The notes under the pieces are model-generated. The model was not told where the DNA came from. It worked only from the letters and a program-made list of their open reading frames with translations, and ran no database searches. 64,000 nucleotides of DNA from the NCBI GenBank assembly GCA_002162955.1, contig MABD01000011.1, positions 62,001 to 126,000 of the forward strand, in the 5' to 3' direction. This stretch comes from Gammaproteobacteria bacterium 45_16_T64. GTDB lineage: Bacteria > Pseudomonadota > Gammaproteobacteria > Pseudomonadales > Ketobacteraceae. Position numbers and translations under genes: made by a program. Shown piece by piece: positions 50,301-58,419 of the stretch (positions are counted from its first letter, which is position 1; each line of letters opens with the position of its first letter).

Positions 50301-51172
50301 AGAGCGTAGCTGCGGTCTTACATGAGTATGCAGAAATATTGATTTTTGTGCTGACCATTGTATTTTGTGTCTGCGTGTTCTTTCTTGTGAATAGCATCGG
50401 TAGAGATATCTTTACGCTGTATAGGAAGCGCTTCTATTTAAAAGTCGATAAAGGTTTGCGCGATGTTGTTGTTCTGGTGGAGCCTTCTCAGGTATTTACC
50501 ATGACAATGGTGTTTGCCGTGTTTGTTGGGCCATTGATTTTTATCGTTACGAACTTGGTGATAGCATTGTCGGTAGTTGGCGTGGTGCTGTTTGCTCCGC
50601 CTATTATTCTAAGTATCATGAAGAGCAAACGGTCAGAGAAGTTCATTAAACAACTGCCTGACGCATTAGCGGCAATGTCATCCTCCATGAGTTCTGGTCT
50701 AAATCTGATTAAAGCCATGCAACAGGTAGTAAAAAATCAACCCGAACCAATCGCGCAAGAATTTGCCCAGGTAATGGTCGAAAATCGTGTTGGGCACGAT
50801 CTAAATGATTCTTTGGATGATTTAGCAGAAAGAATCGGTAAGCAAGACGTGGTATTGATGAATTCAGCTATTAAGATCTCTAGGGCTGTCGGGGGGAATT
50901 TAGGCGAGACGCTAGAGATTCTATCCCATACCTTGCGTGAGAAGGCGAAAGTTGAAGGCAAGGTGAGAGCTCTAACGTCCATGGGAAAGGCTCAAGGTAA
51001 TTTGGCGATGGGTTTTCCGGTGTTTATGGGGTACGTATTCTTCAAGTTAGAGCCAGAAGCGATGAACTTGCTGTTTACCTCGCAACTTGGTTGGATTTGG
51101 CTAGGCATTATGGGGGCGATGGCAGTGATGGGGGCTGTGTTGATTAAGAAGGTGGTGACCATTGATATTTGA
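50291..51172 (+). CDS. tadB: Tad inner-membrane platform protein TadB
   Basis: Type II secretion F-like platform protein, 293 aa, with membrane helices near residues 15-35, 75-105 and at the C-terminus. The cytoplasmic T2SF domain holds the typical LPDALAAMSSSMSSGLNLIKAM and VGGNLGETLEILSHTLREK segments. It overlaps both tadA and tadC, as expected of a translationally coupled unit. Confidence 0.92.
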   Translation: MGIESVAAVLHEYAEILIFVLTIVFCVCVFFLVNSIGRDIFTLYRKRFYLKVDKGLRDVVVLVEPSQVFTMTMVFAVFVGPLIFIVTNLVIALSVVGVVLFAPPIILSIMKSKRSEKFIKQLPDALAAMSSSMSSGLNLIKAMQQVVKNQPEPIAQEFAQVMVENRVGHDLNDSLDDLAERIGKQDVVLMNSAIKISRAVGGNLGETLEILSHTLREKAKVEGKVRALTSMGKAQGNLAMGFPVFMGYVFFKLEPEAMNLLFTSQLGWIWLGIMGAMAVMGAVLIKKVVTIDI

Positions 51173-52121
51173 TGAGTTGTTTCAATGGGTCGCCAGCGTT
51201 CCGTTTTTAGGTTATTTGCCAGCGATATTTGCAGGGTTGGCAATAGCGGTGGGTACTTTTGCGCTATCAAAGCTGGTCGTTCGCACTCGGCCTGAAGTTG
51301 ATTCGATGGAGTGGCGCGATCCTCCCCCTGTTTTATTTAAGATTTTCAAACCACTTGTTCGGCTTTTTGCGACGGATGTTCGTTCGTTAATGAGGGATGA
51401 GTATTATAAATCCCTCCATCAAAAACTGAGCGCTGCCGGACAAAATTATGCAATATTGCCTCACGAATTTACCACGCTGAAGCTAATCTGTATGGTTGTT
51501 GGCGGCATTGTGTCCGTTGTAGTATACAAGATTGATCAGGATCTGGGCCCTGAAGCATTGATATTTTTGGCCTCTACGGTGCCAGTGGGTTTTTTCTATC
51601 CGGATATTTGGTTGGCAGATAAAGTCGGTGCACGACGTAGAGCCGTCGCGAAAGAATTCCCATTCTTGTTGGATCTTCTGGTGCTGTCGATGAGGGCTGG
51701 ATTGAATTATTCGACATCGCTGGGGCAGGCCATCGCTAGCTTACCCACCGGGCCAGTGCGTGAGGAGTTTGCTAAACTGCTACGCGAAACTCGGGCGGGT
51801 AAGTCAAGGCGCGAAGCGCTATTGGATTTGGCGGAGCGAATGAACATAGATTCAGTGAATAACTTTGTTGCCGCAGTGAATCAGGCGGATGAAACTGGTG
51901 GTGAAATTGTTGACGTACTGACTGCTCAAGCTGAGCAAAAAAGAGTGGAGCGTTTTAACCACGCTGAGGAAGTTGCGAATAAAGCGCCAGTTAAGATGTT
52001 GATTCCGATGATGGCGTTTCTTTTTCCTATTATCTTTATGCTGCTAGCCTTCGTTGTTATTGTAAAGCTTGCGGAAATTGATATGTTGCCAACATCGATG
52101 CTGGTGCTACTTGCGTCGTAA
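51162..52121 (+). CDS. tadC: Tad inner-membrane platform protein TadC
   Basis: Second T2SF platform protein, 319 aa. Helices flank the T2SF domain, which includes FPFLLDLLVLSMRAGLNY and TRAGKSRREALLDLAERM. It overlaps tadB by 11 bp. The start is TTG 51162, because an upstream stop rules out extension, no in-frame ATG is nearby, and AAGGTGG sits at a good distance. Confidence 0.92.
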   Translation: MIFDELFQWVASVPFLGYLPAIFAGLAIAVGTFALSKLVVRTRPEVDSMEWRDPPPVLFKIFKPLVRLFATDVRSLMRDEYYKSLHQKLSAAGQNYAILPHEFTTLKLICMVVGGIVSVVVYKIDQDLGPEALIFLASTVPVGFFYPDIWLADKVGARRRAVAKEFPFLLDLLVLSMRAGLNYSTSLGQAIASLPTGPVREEFAKLLRETRAGKSRREALLDLAERMNIDSVNNFVAAVNQADETGGEIVDVLTAQAEQKRVERFNHAEEVANKAPVKMLIPMMAFLFPIIFMLLAFVVIVKLAEIDMLPTSMLVLLAS

Positions 52122-52149
52122 CGGAAGTGTCGCTGCGAGGAGTCAATTA

Positions 52150-52476
52150 ATGCAACCTAAATCACTGGACGGATTATTCATCTCAAAGGCAAATAGCTGG
52201 CTAAAGCGATTAGTCGGCCTGCTTGGACACTCTTCTTTGAGTGATAATAGCGCTATGCTGTTCGAGCCGGGCGGCAGTATACATACTATTGGGATGCGGT
52301 TTGCCATTGACGTTATCTACCTAGATAAGCAGAATAAGGTGCTTAAAATTGTTACTGATATGAAGAGCTTCCGGTTTTCCATCGCGCCAAAGGGAACTAG
52401 GGCTGTATTGGAGCTTGCATCTGGTAACGCAAAACGCACAGGAATTTACTTGGATCAGACCCTTGTGTTTGGTTGA
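52150..52476 (+). CDS. DUF192 family protein
   Basis: Small protein of 108 aa with the DUF192 core: RLVGLLGHSSL, the Ile-His-Thr-Ile-Gly-Met-Arg-Phe block with IDVIYLD, and a C-terminal LELASGNAKRTGI. Family function is unknown. It has no signal peptide here. ATG 52150 with GAGGAG upstream was preferred over a longer frame from 52069 that runs inside tadC. DUF192 genes are commonly seen near Tad genes, from memory. Confidence 0.82.
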   Translation: MQPKSLDGLFISKANSWLKRLVGLLGHSSLSDNSAMLFEPGGSIHTIGMRFAIDVIYLDKQNKVLKIVTDMKSFRFSIAPKGTRAVLELASGNAKRTGIYLDQTLVFG

Positions 52477-52536
52477 ATAGAGACTACGAACAAAAATAAC
52501 TAAAGTCTGCCCTGATAATGGGCGCAGGAATATACC

Positions 52537-54003
52537 ATGAAACAAGGCTCAGACAATTTTGTACCAGAATCGACGCCAGTGATTGATTTGCGGAAAAATG
52601 GTTTGCCACCATCAGTTGATATTAGTGCAAATGACCCTACCCAAAATTGGGATAACGATAAGACTGAAGTCTACATGGATTCAGATGAGGATGAAGCAAC
52701 TGCATCCCTAATTGATGAGGATGGCGACTCACATCCAATTACGGCGTTCCCTTTTGTTCTGGGCAGGGGGACTGAATGTGACCTGGTGCTTTCAGGCAAG
52801 GGGTTGTCGAGGAAGCACGTAGAGATTGTGTTCCAATCGGGTCGCTTTGTCGTTAACGATCTTGATAGTCTTAACGGTCTGAAAGTGAATGGCTACAAAG
52901 TCTCGCGGGTTATTCTTGAAGAAAGCGATGAAATCAAGTTAGGGGAAGTTAATCTGACGTTTGTCTCTGGTGACACGGATGCGGAGAGAGAGGCCTCTGT
53001 TGTCGCTCCTGGTTCGACAAATGATCCATTTGGAGATGGCGGAGGAAGGAAAGTCACTAAAGCTGTTGGCGGTATCTTTAGTGTTGCGTTGATTATTGGG
53101 GGGGCTTTCTACGCCTATAAAATGATGCAACCAAATCAATCTGCCGATCAGCTAGTGCAAGTGGCACCTAAATCTAAAGCAGCACCATCTCTGCCCGCCC
53201 AGATACCCTCGAATAAGCCTACTACCAGTACACCGGCCATTATAGCTAGCGCCCCACCTAAGCCGCTATCGGCACCGCCACCTAGCATTTCTAAAGGCGT
53301 CAAGAAAATTCAATTGCCTGTTGCAAGCATTCCTGAACCGGTGATAGCGAAGCCCGTATCGAGGCCTGTGCTGAAGAAGGTCAAAGTAAGTCGTAACTTG
53401 CCTAAGGCTAAAAAAGCGCTAGCCTCTGCGAGTACACGCTATCTAGATGGGGATGCTGATGCGCTATTTAAAGATTTGAGGATCTATGGTGCTGATTCAA
53501 CGCTGCCTTTAAGCTTGCGCACGAGGTTAAAAGGTAAGCATGAGTCTCTGGCGGCGGTTTATGCGGACTATGTGAAAGGCCAGAAGGCTTATGCGCAGCA
53601 GAATCACGATGGAGCATTTAATTATTGGACGCGATTCTTAGAAAAAGAAGGTCGCTTGTTCACTAAGACCAGAAGTTTGTATGCTGACCAGGTAGTGTTG
53701 AAGGTTGTGGATGAATATGTAACTCGTGGTAACAAAGCTTCGCAAACGGGTGAAAATCACAAAGCTTACAAAATGTGGCAAAAAGCCGTGAAGTTGGGTG
53801 ATAGTGTTGCGGCTAAAATTGCCTTGGATTCAGTGAGCGCAAAGTCTAAACAGCTTTATCGTAAAGCGCTGCGATTGGAGTATGTGAATGCATCCAAGGC
53901 AAAAGCACTTTGGCAGGAGGTGGTTTCTTTAGTGCCACCGGGTACAGAGTACTATACAAAAGCGAGTTCTAAGCTTGCATGGTATGAGCGTTGGGGAGGA
54001 TGA
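52537..54003 (+). CDS. Transmembrane FHA protein with periplasmic TPR-like domain
   Basis: Protein of 488 aa. Residues 1-60 are acidic and contain TEVYMDSDEDE. An FHA domain follows (FVLGRGTECDLVLSG, LSRKHVEI, DLDSLNGLKVNG), with Arg, Ser, His and Asn of the phosphothreonine site all kept. One membrane helix is near residue 185 (AVGGIFSVALIIGGAFYAYK). Then comes a Pro-rich linker (about 205-285) and a helical C-terminal domain with repeated FNYWTRFLEKEG and KMWQKAV-like units. The topology suggests a cytosolic phospho-sensor joined to a periplasmic part. It starts after AGGAATA and its stop overlaps the next gene (TGATG). Confidence 0.75.
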   Translation: MKQGSDNFVPESTPVIDLRKNGLPPSVDISANDPTQNWDNDKTEVYMDSDEDEATASLIDEDGDSHPITAFPFVLGRGTECDLVLSGKGLSRKHVEIVFQSGRFVVNDLDSLNGLKVNGYKVSRVILEESDEIKLGEVNLTFVSGDTDAEREASVVAPGSTNDPFGDGGGRKVTKAVGGIFSVALIIGGAFYAYKMMQPNQSADQLVQVAPKSKAAPSLPAQIPSNKPTTSTPAIIASAPPKPLSAPPPSISKGVKKIQLPVASIPEPVIAKPVSRPVLKKVKVSRNLPKAKKALASASTRYLDGDADALFKDLRIYGADSTLPLSLRTRLKGKHESLAAVYADYVKGQKAYAQQNHDGAFNYWTRFLEKEGRLFTKTRSLYADQVVLKVVDEYVTRGNKASQTGENHKAYKMWQKAVKLGDSVAAKIALDSVSAKSKQLYRKALRLEYVNASKAKALWQEVVSLVPPGTEYYTKASSKLAWYERWGG

Positions 54004-54545
54004 TGGCGATTTGGCATCGATTGACTCTGAGGTCAATAGGTATTGTTGCGTTAGTGATGTCGACACAGGGTTGCTCCGTTCTATCGGGGCTAAAAGAAAA
54101 AGCTGACCCTGACATAGCGAGGTTGGAGCGTATTGATATGCTGGTTCAGCGTGCTGAAACAGCATATCGAGCAAAACAATTTAAAAAATCAGCCGATATA
54201 TGGAAACAAGTTACGATGCTTGATCCAGTTCATGTGAAGGCTCTCTACCGGCTGGGGAATACGCAATTTAGACTGGGTAACATGAAGGTCGCCAGAGGTT
54301 ATTACGAAAAAACAGTTGAAGCTAGTCCTCGCCATGCTAAAGCCCACTACAACTTAGCGGTAATTAGCTTGGTGATCGCAGAGCAGCACCTTCAGTTTTA
54401 TGCTGCGACTACCGACCCGGGTGCTGACTTGGAAAGTGTCACCGCCATTCTTGGTGAGATTGATAAATTCAAAGATGCTCAAAATAAGACAAAGCCTACG
54501 CGCTTAGAACAGTTGGCGAAAAAGCTGAGTGAAAAGAATAGGTAG
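54003..54545 (+). CDS. TadD-like TPR lipoprotein
   Basis: Pilot or assembly lipoprotein, 180 aa. The signal sequence ends in the lipobox STQGC (Cys near residue 24). Then come TPR units: AYRAKQFKKSADIWKQV, ALYRLGNTQFRLGNM, and AHYNLAVISLVIAEQHL. ATG 54003 overlaps the preceding stop as TGATG, with GGGGAGG upstream, so translational coupling is likely. TadD proteins are usually 200-300 aa, so this is short. Confidence 0.75.
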   Translation: MAIWHRLTLRSIGIVALVMSTQGCSVLSGLKEKADPDIARLERIDMLVQRAETAYRAKQFKKSADIWKQVTMLDPVHVKALYRLGNTQFRLGNMKVARGYYEKTVEASPRHAKAHYNLAVISLVIAEQHLQFYAATTDPGADLESVTAILGEIDKFKDAQNKTKPTRLEQLAKKLSEKNR

Positions 54546-54554
54546 TTTGGTGTT

Positions 54555-55220
54555 TTGAAGACAATTACCATTAGTAAAAAAGGAAGCCGCTCGGAATTTA
54601 ATGAGGATGCGCTCCTATCTCTGCCGGTAAAGGGAGTGTTCCTTGTGTCGGATGGTGTTGGTGGCGGGCCTTCTGGACATAAGGCCTCAAGAACTACAGT
54701 GCATAATCTATATGAGACCCTTTCCAGCATTGAGATAACGCAGGATGCAATAATAAAGAGTATTTCTACTGCAAATGATGCAGTGTATCAAAAAGCATTA
54801 GAAGGCGAGCATAAAGGGATGGCTTGTACCTTGGTGTTGGCTTGGTGTGATGGAGAGCGTTTGACTTGTTTTAATATAGGTGACAGTCGAATTTATCGCA
54901 TTCGAAATGGGCTGATAGAGCAACTTACGTCCGATCAAACAAAACAGGTTAAGCGGAACGATAGGATGAAATCGTTGGTGACCAACGCTATTGGTGTTAA
55001 GCCTTCAGTGACCGCAGAGTTAACGGAATGGGATTGGGTTGATGGTGATTTGGTGATGCTGATGAGTGACGGTATTTCCGATGTAGTCTCGGATAATGAA
55101 ATGCAAGATTTAGTGACGGCAGAAGGTGTGTCAATGCTTGAGAAGGCGAATGCGCTAATTGCGGCCAGCGTAGCTAATGGTTCTACGGATGATAAGACCC
55201 TTGTGTTTTGTTTTAACTAA
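54555..55220 (+). CDS. PP2C-type Ser/Thr phosphatase
   Basis: Metal-dependent phosphatase of 221 aa, cytosolic. Motifs are NEDALL near the N-terminus, SDGVGGGPSGH for metal binding, GDSRIYRI, LMSDGISDVV, and a final DDKTLV. Start is TTG 54555 with no clear Shine-Dalgarno sequence; no in-frame ATG gives a better start. It lies in the Tad unit next to two FHA proteins and is the expected partner of the kinase at 41053-42027, by inference. Confidence 0.88.
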   Translation: MKTITISKKGSRSEFNEDALLSLPVKGVFLVSDGVGGGPSGHKASRTTVHNLYETLSSIEITQDAIIKSISTANDAVYQKALEGEHKGMACTLVLAWCDGERLTCFNIGDSRIYRIRNGLIEQLTSDQTKQVKRNDRMKSLVTNAIGVKPSVTAELTEWDWVDGDLVMLMSDGISDVVSDNEMQDLVTAEGVSMLEKANALIAASVANGSTDDKTLVFCFN

Positions 55221-55243
55221 TATTCCCTCGTTGGAGGTGGCAT

Positions 55244-55954
55244 GTGCGAAACATCATGATGAATAGATATTCAAAAGAAAGCGGTGCGGCGATGATTGAA
55301 ACAATTATCACGTTCCCTGTAGTGATGCTGCTAGGGTTTGGTATATTGCACCTGGGATTGATTTATCAGGCGAAATCGAATTTAGAATATGCTGCTTTGA
55401 TGGCTGCTAGGATGGCGTCTACCAGCGGGTTTTATTCGGTAAGTAATCCAGCCAATGATTTTTTTGATGAGTTCAAGGCGGAAGTAAGGCATCGAATGCA
55501 AGCATCCGATCCCTTGAGGGAAGGTGCCCAAGCAGATGATGCAGAAGAGCTAAGCAAGGTAGCTATTCGTGTGCTGCGACCTTCTATGGATGTATTTGCA
55601 GAGTTCGGGCAAGGTACTTGTCCGACAGGGAGTTGTTTGATACCAAATGATAATTTACTTTACCGTACTACGTCTCTTCGAACTCTTCCCGATGGCGTTG
55701 AAATGAACATTCAAGATGCAAATATCCTGCAGCTTAGTGTTTCTTATAGATATAACTCGGGAGTGCCTTTTTTAAGCCGGTTATTCGCTGTAGATTCTTT
55801 TGATGATATGGACGCATTTTTGGATGAAAGTGAAAAGCATGAAACTGCTGGTACACCTGGAATGAGAATAACAGCAGTTTCAACCGTAAGAATGCAGACA
55901 GATGCGCGAATGAGGGCGGGCTTGGAATGTTACTTTGAGGGTGATGGATGTTAA
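55244..55954 (+). CDS. TadE-like pseudopilin, second copy
   Basis: Protein of 236 aa with leader KESG and then AAMIETIITFPVVMLLGFGI, a Gly cleavage site with Glu at +5 as in TadE. The helix is followed by a soluble domain with MAARMASTSG. GTG 55244 is supported by GGAGGTGG at a good distance; an overlapping ATG at 55242 ends after five codons. The role is pilus assembly by family. Confidence 0.78.
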   Translation: MRNIMMNRYSKESGAAMIETIITFPVVMLLGFGILHLGLIYQAKSNLEYAALMAARMASTSGFYSVSNPANDFFDEFKAEVRHRMQASDPLREGAQADDAEELSKVAIRVLRPSMDVFAEFGQGTCPTGSCLIPNDNLLYRTTSLRTLPDGVEMNIQDANILQLSVSYRYNSGVPFLSRLFAVDSFDDMDAFLDESEKHETAGTPGMRITAVSTVRMQTDARMRAGLECYFEGDGC

Positions 55955-56042
55955 GTGGAGTTTAGTCATTGGTTATCCAAAGAGTTAAAGTCGGTATGAT
56001 GAATTTTGTAAATTGGATTTTATAATAAAAATAGGAGTAGGT

Positions 56043-57395
56043 ATGGGTATTGAAAAGCTTGTTTTTGCTAGACAAGCAAAAGGTCTCGCGTGTTCTTTGG
56101 TGGTTGTGGCTTTGTTGTCAGGATGTGATGCTGCGGATGATGGCACTGGCACCTCTTCCTCAACGGGTGATGCCACCTCCACATCGGGAGGCTCTACTGA
56201 CGCCGTGACTGGGTCAGGCTCGTTTGAGGGAACCCCTGACATAAATAGCTTCTCGTTGGCGCCTGAAATGCTAAGCCCCGAAGGGTTTAGTATCAATGGT
56301 GGGGTGACCCCCGTTACCGCACAATTCGGCGACGACTTAAACTCCCAGATACCCGACGGTACTGAAGTTTTCTTTATGGCTGAGTACGGTGTTATTGGCG
56401 ATAGCTGCACAACAACAGGAAGTCGGTGTAGCGTTGATTGGTTGTCGGGTGAACCTCGTACACTGCCCTTTAGCGACACCTCGGAAAAACAAGTAGGGGA
56501 TGAGTGTCTCAATGCCGCAGGGGTAGCCAGTGATCTACCGGGCATTCAGGTGCCTTGCCCTTATGCTAACGCTATAGCAAGTACTGCAACTGTTGCAGGT
56601 AACTATGGCGGATTGGGCCAAGTGTATCAAAATAGAGTGTCGATCATGGCGTGGGTTGAAGATGGTGCGGAAACTTTCTTTGATGCGAATGGAGACGGTT
56701 TGTTTAATGATGGGGAGAAATTCATTGACGTAGGCGAGCCTTTTATCGACCATAATGAAGATGGCGTGTACGGAGCGCGTTTAGCGGATGGGTCTATTGC
56801 AGACGGAGCTGCGTCAATAGGGGTTGAGGAAGGCCTCTGTTACGATGATGATGCGAGGTATTGTTTTCAGCAGGGTGGAGAGAATGAAACCTACGTTGAT
56901 ATCGATAAGGATGGTCAGTTTGATCCGCTAGGCAATGGCATTTACAACGGCCCACTTTGTGCGATTGAAGGTGACGGTTGCACCAAAAGTGGTGTGACTA
57001 TCTTTAAGCAGTTTACGTTGTTACAAGCGGGCTCATTTGCGAAGGTTGGAATTGTGAATCTTGATGGGGTCGCGAAGGATTTGTATCAGGCTTCCAGCTA
57101 TGTAACTCCTAGTGATTTGATGACCTTTGTAGGAGATTCAAGTGTTTTTGCAATTTATGTTTCCGATTTCCGTAACGGGTTTATGCCTGGGGGAACAACG
57201 ATTGAGTTTGAAACGTCTTACGGTGATATCGTTGGAGATGATGACTGCACTGTCCTGGAAACCTCTGCATTAGGTTACACAAGCTGTTTGATTAGAATCG
57301 ATGCGGAAAGTGATACAGGTTCTGGGGTCTTTTCGGTGACGGTCACCACGCCTGACAATAAAGAAACTGTAGCTACCCGTATTATAGCGGATTAA
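56043..57395 (+). CDS. Lipoprotein with EF-hand-like acidic loops
   Basis: Not recognised as a named family. The signal ends in LLSGC (Cys near residue 28 from ATG 56043) and is followed by a Ser/Thr/Gly/Asp-rich linker of ~40 aa. Calcium-loop-like stretches occur at DANGDGLFNDGE, DHNEDGVYG and DIDKDGQFD. Many Cys residues lie in the middle and C-terminal parts. The start was chosen for AGGAG 5 bp upstream, over a longer frame from 56013. The gene closes the Tad block, ahead of a terminator. A surface adhesive or pilus-linked role is only a guess from position. Confidence 0.7.
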   Translation: MGIEKLVFARQAKGLACSLVVVALLSGCDAADDGTGTSSSTGDATSTSGGSTDAVTGSGSFEGTPDINSFSLAPEMLSPEGFSINGGVTPVTAQFGDDLNSQIPDGTEVFFMAEYGVIGDSCTTTGSRCSVDWLSGEPRTLPFSDTSEKQVGDECLNAAGVASDLPGIQVPCPYANAIASTATVAGNYGGLGQVYQNRVSIMAWVEDGAETFFDANGDGLFNDGEKFIDVGEPFIDHNEDGVYGARLADGSIADGAASIGVEEGLCYDDDARYCFQQGGENETYVDIDKDGQFDPLGNGIYNGPLCAIEGDGCTKSGVTIFKQFTLLQAGSFAKVGIVNLDGVAKDLYQASSYVTPSDLMTFVGDSSVFAIYVSDFRNGFMPGGTTIEFETSYGDIVGDDDCTVLETSALGYTSCLIRIDAESDTGSGVFSVTVTTPDNKETVATRIIAD

Positions 57396-57401
57396 ATGCG
57401 T

Positions 57402-57433
57402 CGCCCAGCCTCGTTTTATACGACGGTTGGGCG
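57402..57433. terminator. Bidirectional hairpin between convergent genes
   Basis: CGCCCAGCC (57402-57410) pairs with GGTTGGGCG (57425-57433), one G-T wobble, with an inner TCGT/ACGA stem and T-rich loop. It separates the lipoprotein gene (plus) from the dehydrogenase gene (minus), 7 bp past the former's stop. Confidence 0.55.
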
Positions 57434-57442
57434 TCATTTGAA

Positions 57443-58303
57443 TTACTTTAGTCTGGTTTTAAGGCTTGACGTATCCCAGCGTCCACCCTTATTTTTCTGT
57501 ACATCTGCGTAAAACTGATCAACCAGCGCTGCCACTGGCAGTTGGCTACCGTTTTTTCTGGCTTCTTCTAAGCACATTGCCAGATCTTTTCTCATCCAAT
57601 CCACGGCAAACCCATGTTTGTATTCATCATCGATCATGGTTTCGTGTCTATTATCCATTTGCCAGGATTGTGCGGCGCCCTTGGATATGACCTCTACGAC
57701 TTTGTGAACGTCCAGCCCGGCGTTCTCAGCAAACTGCAGGCCTTCAGATAGCCCCTGTACGAGTCCCGCGATACAAATCTGATTCACCATCTTTGTTAAT
57801 TGTCCGCTGCCTGGCCCACCGAGAAGATTTGATTGTTTGGCGTAACAATTAATGGCGGGGAGGACTTTTTGATAAGCGTCATTGTCACCACCGCACATAA
57901 TGGTTAGCTGTCCGCTTTCGGCTCCCTGTTGACCCCCAGATACTGGTGCATCAAGGAATGCAACCTTTCTGGATTTTGCCTCTTGATAGAGCTCTCTAGC
58001 AACTTCTGCTGAGGCGGTGGTGTGATCCACCAAAATCGACCCCTCGCTCATGCTGGAGAGAGCACCTTCAGCTCCGAGTATCACGCTACGCAAATCATCG
58101 TCATTGCCAACGCAGGAAAATACGATGTCACGCTGCTTTGCCGCATCCTGAGGGGTGCTGGCAACGCGCCCTGCATACTTGTTTACCCATTGCTCGGCTT
58201 TTGAGGTGGTGCGGTTGTAAACGGTGACATCGTGACCTTTTGCTGCGAGGTGCCCTGCCATAGGGTAGCCCATTACTCCGAGCCCAATAAATGCTACTTT
58301 CAT
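57443..58303 (-). CDS. 3-hydroxyisobutyrate dehydrogenase-family beta-hydroxyacid dehydrogenase
   Basis: NAD(P)-dependent dehydrogenase of 286 aa, usual length, in the GlxR/GarR/HIBADH family. The Rossmann motif GLGVMGYPMAGHL is at the N-terminus. The substrate loop is DAPVSGGQQGAESGQL, and the catalytic Lys lies in GSGQLTKMVNQ. The exact substrate (tartronate semialdehyde, 3-hydroxyisobutyrate or another) cannot be told from motifs. AAGGA precedes the ATG on the minus strand, and a run of nine C lies just upstream of that. Confidence 0.88.
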   Translation of the reverse strand: MKVAFIGLGVMGYPMAGHLAAKGHDVTVYNRTTSKAEQWVNKYAGRVASTPQDAAKQRDIVFSCVGNDDDLRSVILGAEGALSSMSEGSILVDHTTASAEVARELYQEAKSRKVAFLDAPVSGGQQGAESGQLTIMCGGDNDAYQKVLPAINCYAKQSNLLGGPGSGQLTKMVNQICIAGLVQGLSEGLQFAENAGLDVHKVVEVISKGAAQSWQMDNRHETMIDDEYKHGFAVDWMRKDLAMCLEEARKNGSQLPVAALVDQFYADVQKNKGGRWDTSSLKTRLK

Positions 58304-58380
58304 TTCGGTGTCCTTGAGGGGGGGGGATCAAGCGATAGATGATATGGCAATGGTGATACAAACACTAATCTGCAGGCATA

Positions 58381-58408
58381 AAAAAAGGCGGATAATCCGC
58401 CTTTTTTT
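58381..58408 (-). terminator. Rho-independent terminator of gltA
   Basis: GGCGG-ATAAT-CCGCC flanked by A6 and T7 on the plus strand, so it can act in both directions. It lies 12 bp beyond the gltA stop on the minus strand. A classic intrinsic terminator. Confidence 0.9.
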
Positions 58409-58419
58409 ATTGTTTGGTC

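Noticed and set aside
52069-52149. Longer start for the DUF192 protein
   Set aside because: The added 27 residues overlap tadC, are Cys/Arg-rich and unlike the family; ATG 52150 has a good ribosome site.
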